Shown: positions 42,650-50,629, counted from the stretch's first letter. The stretch: 64,000 nt of DNA from Streptomyces sp. SS1-1 (GCF_008973465.1 NZ_WBXN01000004.1:7046501-7110500); one strand, 5' to 3'. Notes: generated by a model from the letters alone, not told the origin. Made by a program: numbers and translations.

Positions 42650-42850
42650 ACGGGCAGGGATGGCTCCAGTAGGTTCCTCCGCAGCTCAGGGGGCGCTCGA
42701 CCAGGCCGAGCCCGTATCGCCCGCCGGGCCAGAGCTGTTCGGCCTCCGCGCTCACCGGGACTGTCCGCAACGGCGAAGCACACTGCGACGTCACGCAACG
42801 CCGCTGGAACTGCCGTAGGAGACCCCCAAGGACCGTGTGCGCAGGAGGTG

Positions 42851-42899
42851 TTGACGCACAGTCAACCACGGTGGTTCAGTGGCTCAGTCACTGAACCAC
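42851..42899 (+). promoter_or_regulatory. Promoter with palindromic operator for the GntR operon
   Basis: A perfect 11-base inverted repeat GTGGTTCAGTG (42871-42881) / CACTGAACCAC (42889-42899), 7-base spacer, lies 20 bases before the gntR start. A second, TTGAC-GCACA-GTCAA (42851-42865), overlaps a consensus-like -35 TTGACG. The arrangement fits autoregulation: repressor bound downstream of or over the promoter. Confidence 0.6.
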
Positions 42900-42919
42900 A
42901 CCCGGGCTGGGGGCCTCGA

Positions 42920-43636
42920 ATGGGAGCACTGCCGCGCGAGACGGTCGTCGACGTACTGGAGCAGCGCCTGCGCGAGCGGATCCTCGCCGGGCGCCATCCC
43001 GCCGGGAGCTATCTGCCCCCGGAGCGGGAACTCGCCGACGAGTACGGCGTCAACCGCACCACGCTCAAGCACGCGTTCGGCCGCCTGGTGCACGCGGGAC
43101 TCCTCGAGACCCGGCACGGCGTGGGCACACGCGTCCGTGACTTCCTGCGGCTGGGCGGGGCCGACCTGCTGCCGATGCTGGTGCGGCACAGCCCCGACTG
43201 GATCGGGGAGATCTTCGAAGTGCGGCGCAGCATCGGCGCGTTGATCGCCGAGCGCGCCGCCTCCCGTGCCACCGAGGACCAGATCGCCGAACTGCGCCGC
43301 CTCGTCACGGCCGTGGGGGAGGCGGACGGCGGCGAGGACGCGCAGCTCGCGGACGCCGAGGTGCACCGCGCGCTCGCCCGCGCCACCGGCAACCGGGTGT
43401 ACGTCCTGCTGACCAACACCCTGTTCAACGCCTATCTGCCGGTCCGTTCGGCACTCGTGGAGCCCTTCCAGGACGCCCGGGCCGCCCACGACCGGCTCGC
43501 CCCCGTCGTCGAGGCCGTCGCCGCGCGCGACGAGACCGGGGCCCGCACGGCCGCCGGGGCCTACCTGTCCACGACGGAACGCCTGATGCTCGAAGGGCTG
43601 GCCTCCGCCGGCCGGGGCCGGGGCGGGGAGCGGTGA
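42920..43636 (+). CDS. FadR-subfamily GntR transcriptional regulator
   Basis: A 238-residue regulator. The winged helix (about 5-70) is clear: VVDVLEQRLRERILAGRHPA, LPPERELADEYGVNRTTLKH, then AFGRLVHAGLLETRHGVGTR. Residues 90-230 are the helical FCD ligand domain (EIFEVRRSIGALIAERAASR, DAEVHRALARATGNRVYVL with Asp/His metal ligands). Start at MGALPRE; an in-frame start 24 codons upstream would cover the operator and is rejected. GTGA overlap with the next gene makes an operon of regulator, calycin-like protein, fragment and GMC enzyme. It probably senses a substrate of that pathway. Confidence 0.92.
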   Translation: MGALPRETVVDVLEQRLRERILAGRHPAGSYLPPERELADEYGVNRTTLKHAFGRLVHAGLLETRHGVGTRVRDFLRLGGADLLPMLVRHSPDWIGEIFEVRRSIGALIAERAASRATEDQIAELRRLVTAVGEADGGEDAQLADAEVHRALARATGNRVYVLLTNTLFNAYLPVRSALVEPFQDARAAHDRLAPVVEAVAARDETGARTAAGAYLSTTERLMLEGLASAGRGRGGER

Positions 43637-45030
43637 GCACCCGCGGGACGGAGTTCCGGGAGACCCTGCTGGGCCGCGTACGCCTGGACGGGGAGGACCG
43701 CGAACGGCCCGTCCGCCTCGACCTCGTGGCCCGCGCCGGCACGGTGGTGCTGCCGCACCGCACCACCCTGGCCCGGCTCACCGGCCGCGTCCGGATCGCG
43801 GGACGCGCCGACGACGCCGACGCCACCGGGGAGTTGGAGATATCCCCGCTGGCCCGCCGCAGGATCCGCTACCGGATCACCTTCTCCCTGGAGGGGCGGC
43901 GCCTCGAACTGGACGGCTGGAAGTCCCTCTCCCCGGCCAGGCCCGTCACCTCGATGACCGTCCTGCCGTACAGCCTCCTCGAGGACGGCCGGCCGGCGGG
44001 GGAGGGCACGCTCCGCTTCCCGCTCGGCACCGGACTGCTGCCGTTCCTCACGAGCTTCCGGTTCCCCCGGACCTCCGCCGACCATCCCGGACGGCACCTC
44101 GCGGCCCGCTGGGACGGGCGGCCGGGCCGCACGGAGGTCTGGTACACCACCCTCACCGACCCGGCGACCGGCACCGGGGTCTGGCTGCACCACGAAGTCG
44201 TCGCCCCCACCGACGGATCGGCCGCCTACGCGCACGGCTGGGCCGCCGTCTTCCCCCCGAACGGCCCGGTCCGGCATGCCCGATTCGGGCCCGTCCCCGC
44301 GACCCGCGACACCGAGGGCTACGCCGCCGACGGCGTCCGCGTCGCCCCCGGCACGCTGTCCGGCAGCGCCGGCCCGTTCACCTGGTCGCTCACCGAGACA
44401 CCGCAGGGCCCGCCGCTGCACACCTTCCCGCGCTGGTCCTGGCGCCACCCCTGGCTGCCCGCCAGCCATATGCTCCCGGCCTCCCGCTGCCGCTACACCG
44501 GCACCGTCCGCTACGGCGAGGGCGAACAGCTGCGCCTCGACGGCGCGTTCGGCGCGAGCGCCCGCATCTACGGCCACGGCAACGCTTCCCGCTGGGCCTG
44601 GCTCCACGCCGACCTGGGCGGCGGCGACCTTCTCGAGATCGTCGCCGCCGTGTCCACCCGACCCGGACTCGACCGGCTGCCCCCGCTCGTCTTCCTGCGC
44701 CTGCTGCGCGGCGGGCGGACCTGGCCGGGACGCGCCGAACGCACCGCCGTGGGCTGGGCGGGAGCGGGCCGCTTCACGTCCGACCTGGGCCTGCCCCGCT
44801 GGCGGGTGACCGGCCGGGCCGGCCTGCGCCGGATCCGGGTGACGGTGTACCAGCCCGAGGAGCGGACCCTGGCCCTGGACTACACCGACCCCGACGGATC
44901 CACCGCCGTCTGCCGCAACAGCGAGAGCGCCGACGCGGAGATCCGCCTGGAACGCTGGTGGGGGAGTTGGCGGCCGGAAGCGCACTGGCACCTGACGGGC
45001 ACCGCCCACGCGGAGGTCGGCGAGCGGTGA
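43633..45030 (+). CDS. Conserved hypothetical protein, possible calycin/AttH-like two-part fold
   Basis: A 465-residue protein I cannot assign firmly. It is beta-rich, with no signal peptide. The first 95 residues (LLGRVRLDGEDRERPVRLDL, ...LEISPLARRRIRYRITF) look like a small beta sandwich. The rest has repeated Trp/Tyr-rich strands (WLHHEVVAPTDGSAAYAHGW, FTWSLTETPQGPPLHTFPRW, GHGNASRWAWLHADLGGGDL) resembling the lipocalin-like AttH/CrtC (hydroxyneurosporene synthase) or DUF2804-type architecture. In that group it would bind hydrophobic or isoprenoid/steroid compounds, which fits the GMC alcohol oxidase encoded next. Coupled to the regulator by GTGA and to the next ORF by GTGA. Confidence 0.75.
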   Translation: MSTRGTEFRETLLGRVRLDGEDRERPVRLDLVARAGTVVLPHRTTLARLTGRVRIAGRADDADATGELEISPLARRRIRYRITFSLEGRRLELDGWKSLSPARPVTSMTVLPYSLLEDGRPAGEGTLRFPLGTGLLPFLTSFRFPRTSADHPGRHLAARWDGRPGRTEVWYTTLTDPATGTGVWLHHEVVAPTDGSAAYAHGWAAVFPPNGPVRHARFGPVPATRDTEGYAADGVRVAPGTLSGSAGPFTWSLTETPQGPPLHTFPRWSWRHPWLPASHMLPASRCRYTGTVRYGEGEQLRLDGAFGASARIYGHGNASRWAWLHADLGGGDLLEIVAAVSTRPGLDRLPPLVFLRLLRGGRTWPGRAERTAVGWAGAGRFTSDLGLPRWRVTGRAGLRRIRVTVYQPEERTLALDYTDPDGSTAVCRNSESADAEIRLERWWGSWRPEAHWHLTGTAHAEVGER

Positions 45031-45333
45031 CCCCTCGTACGGACACCGCCGCCTTCCTCGCGGACGACGGCACCCCCGACCGGGCCCGGAGCATGCCCCG
45101 CCGCCTGCGCACCCTGCTGGACGCGATGCCGCGCTCCGCCTCAACCGCCGTCCTCGCCAAGGTCGGTGAGCGATGAGCCTCCGCCCGGACGCCGCCCTGC
45201 CGGCCCTCACCGCCGCCTTCCTCGCGGACGACGGCACCACCGACTGGGTGACGGGCGTCCCGCGCCGCCTGCGGACCCTGCTGGACGCGATGCCGCGCTC
45301 CGCCCGTGCCGCCGTCCATGGCGCCGCCCTCGC
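45016..45333 (+). repeat. Partial tandem duplication at the start of the GMC gene
   Basis: The DNA from about 45016 to 45151 recurs at about 45162-45317. Boundary block GTCGG(C/T)GAGCG(G/A)TGA is offset by 146 bases and the coding block ACCGCCGCCTTCCTCGCGGA by 164, so an 18-base indel (six codons) separates the copies. Similarity is high in the first 34 bases and in the block from CGCCGCCTGCG to GCGCTCCGCC, and low in between. Confidence 0.85.
45027..45176 (+). CDS. 49-residue ORF, duplicated N-terminal fragment of the GMC gene
   Basis: It starts with GTG in the stop of the preceding gene and ends with TGA overlapping the ATG of the GMC gene, so it keeps the coupled operon layout. Its peptide (TAAFLADDGT, PRRLRTLLDAMPRSASTAV) matches residues 15-48 of the next protein (TAAFLADDGT, PRRLRTLLDAMPRSARAAV). 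It carries no catalytic region. The likeliest explanation is a partial tandem duplication left as a translatable spacer; whether the peptide has a role is unknown. Confidence 0.6.
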   Translation: MTPRTDTAAFLADDGTPDRARSMPRRLRTLLDAMPRSASTAVLAKVGER

Positions 45334-47029
45334 CGTCGACGCGTACGCCCTGGCCCGTACCGGTCGTCGCCTCACCGCGCTGACCCCCGGCGAGCGTGAG
45401 CGCCTGCTGGCCCGGCTCGCCGGGCACCGGAGCGCCCTGCCGGTGCTCGACGCGCTCAAGGTGCCGGTGCTGCTCGCCGCCGGGACGGAACGGATGCTGC
45501 ACCGCGAGGCACCGTCCGCGCGGCCCGCCCCCGAGGACCCGCCGCTGGACTGCACGCCGTCCTCCGCCTGGCCCAGCCGGTCCACCGCCGACGCCGTCGT
45601 CGTCGGGTCCGGCGCCGGTGGTGCCATGGCGGCGCGCACCCTGGCCCGCGCCGGACTGCGGGTCGTCGTCGTGGAGGAGGGCGACCACCACACCACCGCC
45701 TCGTTCGCGGACCGGACCCCGCTCGACCGCTTCACCGCGCTGTACCGGGACGCCGGTGCCACGATCGCGTACGGGGCCCCTCCGCTGGTCGTCCCCACCG
45801 GGCGCGCCGTCGGCGGCACCACCGTCGTCAACTCCGGTACCTGCTACCGCACTCCGGACCACGTCCTCACCCGATGGCGCACCACCCACGGCTTCGCCGC
45901 CGCCGACGGTCTCGCCGCCCACCTCGACGAGGCGGAACGCACCCTGCGTGTCGCCCGGCAGCCGTTCGACGTCCTCGGCGAGAACGGCCGGCTCGCCCTG
46001 TCCGGCGCCCGGCGCCTCGGCTGGGCCGCGGGCCCCCTGCGCCGCAACGCGCCCGGCTGCCAGGGCTCCTGCCAGTGCGTCGTCGGCTGCCCCACCGGCG
46101 CCAAGCAGAGCGTGCAGCTCTCCGTCCTGCCCGACGCGTGCGCGTCCGGCGCCCGGATCGTCACGGCCGCCCGCGTGCGCCGCATACTCACCGACCGCGA
46201 CCGGCCGGGCGGCACCCGCGCCGCGGGCGTCCTGGTGAGCCGCCCCGACGGCAGCGAACTGGAGATCCTCAGCCCCCTCGTCGTGGTGGCGGCCGGTGCC
46301 CTCGGGACGCCGCAACTCCTGCGCCGCTCCGGTCTCGGCGGTCATCCCGGCCTCGGACGGAACCTCAGCGTCCATCCCGCCATCAGTGTCGCGGGCCGCT
46401 TCGGCACCCCCGTCGGCGGCGGGCGGGCCGTCCTGCAGAGCGTCGCGGTGGAGGCACTGCACGCCGACGGCATCCTCATCGAGGCCACCGCCGCGCCCCC
46501 GGGCATGAGTTCCTTCGTGCTGCCGGGCGTCGGACGCGCGCTCCGCCACGCGCTGGAGGACACCGAACACCTGGCGACGCTCGGGGCGATGGTCGCCGAC
46601 CGCCCCTCCGGCCGGGTCCTCGGCCGGCACGGCACCCTGCTCCGCTACGACCTGGCGCCCCGCGACGCGGGCCGTCTGCTGCGCGCCCAACGGGCCATGG
46701 GCCGCCTGCTGTTCGCCGCCGGTGCCGAGGAGGTCCTGACCGGCGTCCCGCACGCCCCCCGCGCCCGCGACATGGCGGAACTGGAGGCCCTGCTCGCGGA
46801 TGTGTCGGTACGTCAGCTCCACGTGTCCGCGTTCCACCCCACCGGTACGGCCGCGGCGGGCGCCGACGAGGACCGGGCGCCGGCCGACCCGGAGGGACGT
46901 CTGCGGGGCGTGCACGGCGTACTGATCGCCGACGGGTCCGTACTGCCCAGCTGCCCCGAGGTGAACCCGCAGCTCAGCATCATGGCGGCCGCCCTTGCCG
47001 TCACGGACCGCTGGCTGCGGGCGGACTGA
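45173..47029 (+). CDS. GMC-family FAD oxidoreductase (alcohol oxidase-like)
   Basis: A 618-residue flavoprotein. An about 135-residue N-terminal extension (helical, gluconate-dehydrogenase-subunit-like) precedes the FAD domain. ADAVVVGSGAGGAMAARTLA (about 138-157) is the dinucleotide-binding motif; GRAVGGTTVVNSGTCYRTPD (GMC signature 1 region), VVAAGALGTPQLLRRSGLG and the C-terminal SCPEVNPQLSIMAAALAV with catalytic HPTGTAA complete it. Between them GCQGSCQCVVGCPTGAKQS (Cys-rich) resembles long-chain fatty alcohol and cholesterol oxidases. Substrate likely a lipophilic alcohol. Followed by a strong terminator. Confidence 0.93.
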   Translation: MSLRPDAALPALTAAFLADDGTTDWVTGVPRRLRTLLDAMPRSARAAVHGAALAVDAYALARTGRRLTALTPGERERLLARLAGHRSALPVLDALKVPVLLAAGTERMLHREAPSARPAPEDPPLDCTPSSAWPSRSTADAVVVGSGAGGAMAARTLARAGLRVVVVEEGDHHTTASFADRTPLDRFTALYRDAGATIAYGAPPLVVPTGRAVGGTTVVNSGTCYRTPDHVLTRWRTTHGFAAADGLAAHLDEAERTLRVARQPFDVLGENGRLALSGARRLGWAAGPLRRNAPGCQGSCQCVVGCPTGAKQSVQLSVLPDACASGARIVTAARVRRILTDRDRPGGTRAAGVLVSRPDGSELEILSPLVVVAAGALGTPQLLRRSGLGGHPGLGRNLSVHPAISVAGRFGTPVGGGRAVLQSVAVEALHADGILIEATAAPPGMSSFVLPGVGRALRHALEDTEHLATLGAMVADRPSGRVLGRHGTLLRYDLAPRDAGRLLRAQRAMGRLLFAAGAEEVLTGVPHAPRARDMAELEALLADVSVRQLHVSAFHPTGTAAAGADEDRAPADPEGRLRGVHGVLIADGSVLPSCPEVNPQLSIMAAALAVTDRWLRAD

Positions 47030-47067
47030 CGAGGTGACGGAGCGGCACGGGGCGGAGCGTCAGGAGG

Positions 47068-47105
47068 GCGGGGCGGCCGGTCACCGGCCGCCCCGCTCTC
47101 TCTTT
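47068..47105 (+). terminator. Strong terminator after the GMC gene
   Basis: A perfect 13-base-pair stem GCGGGGCGGCCGG / CCGGCCGCCCCGC with loop TCA, then TCTCTCTTT. Confidence 0.8.
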
Positions 47106-47108
47106 CCC

Positions 47109-47148
47109 CGGTAGTCGATTCCGGTAGCCGATTCCCGGCAGTCGATAT
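47109..47148. repeat. Three tandem 13-14 base repeats upstream of the GH64 promoter
   Basis: CGGTAGTCGATTC, CGGTAGCCGATTCC and CGGCAGTCGATAT follow one another without gaps. Similar GTCGAT blocks occur again downstream near 47205. A tandem regulator-binding array is possible; a simple repeat is the alternative. Confidence 0.65.
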
Positions 47149-47159
47149 TGGTTGAGTCG

Positions 47160-47202
47160 TTGACAGGTCCATACCAGGGCGGGACTCTGAGAGCGCTCTC
47201 AG
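47160..47202 (+). promoter_or_regulatory. Promoter and CebR-like palindromic operator of the GH64 gene
   Basis: A consensus -35 TTGACA lies at 47160-47165. A perfect 16-base palindrome CTGAGAGCGCTCTCAG lies at 47187-47202, over the expected -10 and start site. Its core TGAGAGCGCTCTCA differs by one symmetrical pair from the known Streptomyces cellobiose-repressor box TGGGAGCGCTCCCA, so a LacI-family repressor induced by beta-glucan oligosaccharides is the best guess. Confidence 0.7.
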
Positions 47203-47235
47203 ATCGTCGATCCCCCACTCGAACGGAGACGGAGC

Positions 47236-48441
47236 ATGGGGAAGACACTCGAACGCCGGATCGCGGCCGCGGGCCTGTCCCTCGCCACGATCCTCGGCGG
47301 CACGCTGCTCGCGACCGGGACGGGCGCACCCGCCCACGCCGCCGTCCCGGCGACCATCCCCCTGAAGATCACCAACAACTCGGCGCGCGGTGACCAGGTG
47401 TACGTCTACAACCTCGGCACCGAACTCTCGACCGGACGGCAGGGCTGGGCCGACGCGAACGGCACCTTCCACCCCTGGCCGGCCGGCGGGAACCCGCCGA
47501 CCCCCGCGCCGGACGCCTCCATCGCGGGCCCCGCCGCCGGACAGTCCACGACCATCCGGATGCCGAAGTTCTCCGGGCGCGTGTACTTCTCGTACGGGCG
47601 GAAGCTGGAGTTCAAGCTGACCACCGGCGGACTCGTCCAGCCCGCCGTGCAGAACCCGAGCGACCCGAACCGCGACATCCTGTTCAACTGGACCGAGTAC
47701 ACGCTCGACGACGGCGGCCTGTGGCTCAACAGCACCCAGGTCGACATGTTCTCCGCGCCGTACTCGGTCGGCGTGCAGCGCCCCGACGGCAGCACCGCGA
47801 GCGCCGGCAAGCTGAAGGCGGGCGGCTACAACGCCGTCCTGAACGGGCTCAGGAACCAGTCCGGCGGCTGGGGCAACCTGATCCAGACCCGCTCCGACGG
47901 CACCGTGCTGCGCGCGCTGTCCCCGCTGTACGGTCTGGAGACCGGCGCGCTGCCCGTCTCCGTGCTGGACGACTACATCAACCGGGTCTGGCAGAAGTAC
48001 ACCTCGGCGACCCTGACGGTGACACCGTTCAAGGACCAGCCGAACACCAAGTACTTCGGCCGGGTCTCGGGCGGCGTCCTGCGCTTCACCAACAGTGCCG
48101 GCGCGGTCGTCACCCAGTTCGAGAAGCCGGACGCCTCCTCCGTCTTCGGCTGTCACCGCAAGCTCGACGCGCCCAACGACCAGGTGCGCGGCCCGATCTC
48201 GCGCACCCTGTGCGCCGGATTCCACCGCTCCACCCTGCTGGTCAACCCCAACCAGCCGGACGCCTCCGCGGACGCCTTCTACAAGGACGGCGTCACCGAC
48301 CACTACGCCCGGGTGATCCACTCCCAGATGGCCGACGGCAAGGCGTACGCGTTCGCCTTCGACGACGTCGGCAACCACGAGTCCCTCGTCCACGACGGAG
48401 ACCCGCGCCAGGCCACGATCACCCTCGAACCCTTCAACTGA
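47236..48441 (+). CDS. Secreted glycoside hydrolase family 64 (endo-beta-1,3-glucanase, thaumatin-like)
   Basis: A 401-residue exported protein. The signal peptide is clear: ERRIAAAGLSLATILGGTLL then Ala-rich PAHA^AVPAT cleavage near residue 35. The mature chain begins with the beta-rich ATIPLKITNNSARGDQVYVY and has FSGRVYFSYGRKLEFKLTTG, ILFNWTEYTLDDGGLWLNST and DMFSAPYSVGVQ, characteristic GH64 stretches; the conserved acidic pair (Glu/Asp in FNWTEYTLDD and the STQVDMFS region) is the predicted active site. It cleaves long laminaripentaose-type segments from beta-1,3-glucan (fungal wall). GGAGACGGAG lies before ATG. No C-terminal carbohydrate-binding module. Confidence 0.92.
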   Translation: MGKTLERRIAAAGLSLATILGGTLLATGTGAPAHAAVPATIPLKITNNSARGDQVYVYNLGTELSTGRQGWADANGTFHPWPAGGNPPTPAPDASIAGPAAGQSTTIRMPKFSGRVYFSYGRKLEFKLTTGGLVQPAVQNPSDPNRDILFNWTEYTLDDGGLWLNSTQVDMFSAPYSVGVQRPDGSTASAGKLKAGGYNAVLNGLRNQSGGWGNLIQTRSDGTVLRALSPLYGLETGALPVSVLDDYINRVWQKYTSATLTVTPFKDQPNTKYFGRVSGGVLRFTNSAGAVVTQFEKPDASSVFGCHRKLDAPNDQVRGPISRTLCAGFHRSTLLVNPNQPDASADAFYKDGVTDHYARVIHSQMADGKAYAFAFDDVGNHESLVHDGDPRQATITLEPFN

Positions 48442-48479
48442 CCCACCGCCGAAGGCATGCCACCCCCCACCGAACGTAC

Positions 48480-48520
48480 GCCACCGGCCGCCGGGAGCCC
48501 GTCCCCCGGCGGCCGGTGGC
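48480..48520 (+). terminator. Strong terminator after the GH64 gene
   Basis: A perfect 16-base-pair stem GCCACCGGCCGCCGGG / CCCGGCGGCCGGTGGC with a 9-base loop, 38 bases after the stop. Confidence 0.8.
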
Positions 48521-48646
48521 ATGACGCCCGCACCCGCCCGCTGCCCGCATGCGCTCGATAGAAGCCATCGCGCTCTGAGGGCGTACGCAACGAACGCCGC
48601 GGGGTACCCGAACACGGACGAACGGACACGGGAAAGGGCTGTAGGC

Positions 48647-49441
48647 ATGCAGATCGATCTGAAAGGCCGCACCGCGCTGGTGACCGGTTCCACCCAGGGC
48701 ATCGGCGCGGCGATCGCCGTCGGGCTGGCCCGCTCGGGGGCGCGGGTCGGCGTCAACGGCCGTAGCCGGGACCGTGTGGAGCGCAGCGTCGCCGAGTTCG
48801 GCAGCCGGGCGCCCGGCGCCCAGCTGGTCCCGGTGGCGGCGGACGTGACCACGCAGGAGGGCGTCGACCAGGTGGCCGAACTCCTTCCCGAGGTGGACAT
48901 CCTCGTCAACAACCTCGGCATCTTCGGCTCCGCCGACCCCCTGGAGATCAGCGACGAGGAGTGGCGTCGCTACTTCGACGTCAACGTGCTGTCGGCCGTA
49001 CGGCTGATCCGGCGGTACCTGCCCGGCATGGTCGAGCGCGGCTGGGGCCGGGTGCAGAACATCGCCAGCGACTCGGCGATCGTGACCCCGGCCGAGATGA
49101 TCCACTACGGCATGTCCAAGACGGCCCTGCTCGCGGTGAGCCGCGGGTTCGCCAAGCAGGCGGCCGGCACCGGGGTCACCGTGAACTCGGTCCTCGCCGG
49201 CCCCACCCACACGGGCGGCGTGGAGGACTTCGTCTACGAGCTGGTGGACAAGGACCTGCCCTGGGACGAGGCGCAGCGGACCTTCATGCGCGAGTACCGG
49301 CCGCAGAGCCTGCTGCAACGCCTGATCGAACCGGAGGAGATCGCCAACATGGTCGTCTACCTCGCCTCCGACCTGGCCTCGGCCACCACGGGCGGCGCGG
49401 TGCGGGTCGACGGCGGGTACGTCGACGCGATCCTGCCGTGA
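48647..49441 (+). CDS. SDR family oxidoreductase
   Basis: A 264-residue classical SDR. GRTALVTGSTQGIGAAIAVG (about 7-26) is the coenzyme motif; ILVNNLGIFG (NNxG) follows, then NIASDSAIVTPAEMIHYGMSK with catalytic Ser, Tyr and Lys, and VNSVLAGPTHTGG. The insert VEDFVYELVDKDLPWDEAQR (about 188-207) is typical of a Streptomyces/Gram-negative subgroup annotated as 3-oxoacyl-ACP reductase-like. Substrate unknown. A weak ribosome-binding site (GAAAGGG) precedes ATG. Its 3' end carries a 20-base tandem duplication. Confidence 0.88.
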   Translation: MQIDLKGRTALVTGSTQGIGAAIAVGLARSGARVGVNGRSRDRVERSVAEFGSRAPGAQLVPVAADVTTQEGVDQVAELLPEVDILVNNLGIFGSADPLEISDEEWRRYFDVNVLSAVRLIRRYLPGMVERGWGRVQNIASDSAIVTPAEMIHYGMSKTALLAVSRGFAKQAAGTGVTVNSVLAGPTHTGGVEDFVYELVDKDLPWDEAQRTFMREYRPQSLLQRLIEPEEIANMVVYLASDLASATTGGAVRVDGGYVDAILP

Positions 49442-49466
49442 CGGCCGCGATCCTGCCGTGACGGCC
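49427..49466. repeat. Perfect 20-base tandem duplication across the SDR stop codon
   Basis: GCGATCCTGCCGTGACGGCC occurs at 49427-49446 and again at 49447-49466. The first copy holds the last codons and TGA of the SDR gene. It looks like a recent slippage event. Confidence 0.95.
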
Positions 49467-49662
49467 TTACACGGTGCCGGGGGAGTGCGCGGGACGAGCG
49501 GTCCAGGATCGCCCCAACGGCCTACGGGCCGAACGATTCACCAGGTGAACGGGGCGTGCGGGGCCCGGAGCGCCGGACGCCCGGCGGAATGCTGAGGGGC
49601 GTACCGACCCCTCGACGGGCGGGGACGTCCGGTCCGCCGCCCGCACCGGCCAAGGAGTTCCC

Positions 49663-49953
49663 TTGAGTTTTCGCCGTACGCTGACCGGCGTCCTCGGTTC
49701 CGCCGCCCTCGCGCTGACGTCCCTCGGCATGGTGACCGCCCATGCGGGCCCGGCCGCCGCGGACCCCTGCGGCTTCTACGAGACCAGCTCCGACGCGTAC
49801 TACAACCACTGCACGTCGGACGGCTCCCGTGTGGTGATCCAGGTGCGGGTCGCCTACGCCGCCGACTACGAGCGCTGTGTGGCGCCGGGCCGGACCTGGC
49901 TCGGCTCCGCCGCCAAGATCCAGGGCGCGCACTACGTCGGCCGCACCTGCTGA
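49663..49953 (+). CDS. Small secreted Cys-containing protein (DUF6355-like)
   Basis: A 96-residue exported protein. TTG start with AAGGAG 6 bases upstream. Signal peptide: RRTLTGVLGSAALALTSLGM then VTAHAGPAAA, cleavage near residue 33. The mature 63 residues contain four Cys (CGFYETSSDAYYNHC, ERCVAP, VGRTC), suited to two disulfides, and match the DUF6355 group of small actinobacterial secreted proteins; function unknown. It ends 21 bases before a strong bidirectional terminator. Confidence 0.85.
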   Translation: MSFRRTLTGVLGSAALALTSLGMVTAHAGPAAADPCGFYETSSDAYYNHCTSDGSRVVIQVRVAYAADYERCVAPGRTWLGSAAKIQGAHYVGRTC

Positions 49954-49973
49954 CGCGTCCGCGGAAGACCACG

Positions 49974-50012
49974 GGCCCCGTTCCCACCGACTCTGGTGGG
50001 GGCGGGGCCTTT
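49974..50012. terminator. Bidirectional terminator
   Basis: A 15-base-pair stem GGCCCCGTTCCCACC / GGTGGGGGCGGGGCC (two G-U pairs in RNA) with loop GACTCT and a following TTT, between the convergent DUF6355 and CGNR genes. Confidence 0.8.
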
Positions 50013-50024
50013 GCGTCGGCCGGG

Positions 50025-50534
50025 TCAGTCCGGTCGGTGGGCGGCCGCCTGGCGGGTGCGCTCGTAGTGGCGCCGGGCCTTCATACGGTTGCCGCACAGG
50101 GCCATCGAGCACCAGCGCCCCTTGTTCGTCTTGCTGCGGTCCAGGAGGAACCGGCGGCACTCCTCGTTGGCGCACGGGCGCAGCCGGCCGGGCATCGTCT
50201 CCTGGATCGCGCCCCAGGCCAGGACCGCCTCCACCGCCAGTCGCCGGTCGGTGGGCGGCCTCGGCTCCCACGTCACGCCGTCGGCGTCGACGCGCGGATG
50301 CGAGGTGACGCCCTCCAGCAGCGGGCCGAGGGCGGTGGCGGGGGCGTCGCCGCGGACGACCCGCTGGAGCAGGTCGCGTGCCTCGACGAGATGCCGGCGC
50401 TCGGCGGGGGTGCCGCTGCCGCCGTGCTCGCGCTGCCAGGCGCGGGCGGCCTCGGGGTCGGCGAGCAGATCCTCCGGGGTGCCGTCGACCACGGGGGTGC
50501 TGTTGAGGAGCTCCACCAGGGTGTCCTGCTCCAT
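50025..50534 (-). CDS. CGNR zinc-finger transcriptional regulator
   Basis: A 169-residue protein of the CGNR/ABATE family. The N-terminal 110 residues are the helical ABATE-like ligand/stress domain (TLVELLNSTPVVDGTPEDLL). Residues 118-160 carry the zinc finger: RPCANEECRRFLLDRSKTNK with C-x4-C, then RWCSMALCGNRMKARRHYER with C-x4-C-G-N-R. Probable DNA-binding repressor. GAGGAGG before ATG. It is divergent from the alpha/beta hydrolase gene, with an inverted repeat between them that is a plausible operator. Confidence 0.9.
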   Translation of the reverse strand: MEQDTLVELLNSTPVVDGTPEDLLADPEAARAWQREHGGSGTPAERRHLVEARDLLQRVVRGDAPATALGPLLEGVTSHPRVDADGVTWEPRPPTDRRLAVEAVLAWGAIQETMPGRLRPCANEECRRFLLDRSKTNKGRWCSMALCGNRMKARRHYERTRQAAAHRPD

Positions 50535-50597
50535 GCGTCCGCCTCCTCACCTGTCCGTTCGCCCTGCGCAGGCTACAGCCTGCCTCCGTCCAGCCAT

Positions 50598-50629
50598 CCT
50601 AACTCTTAAAAGTGTGTTGACAGGTTAGG
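50598..50629. promoter_or_regulatory. Divergent promoter with inverted repeat CCTAAC / GTTAGG
   Basis: CCTAAC at 50598-50603 and GTTAGG at 50624-50629 flank an AT-rich centre (CTTAAAAGTGTG) that contains a -35-like TTGACA (50617-50622) reading to the hydrolase. The site is between the CGNR regulator and the hydrolase; a weaker GGTTAG recurs near 50677. Confidence 0.5.

Noticed and set aside
48581..48607. SigB-type promoter before the SDR gene at 48647
   Set aside because: GCGT and GGGTAC are separated by 17 bases, outside the usual 14-16, so it was not listed.
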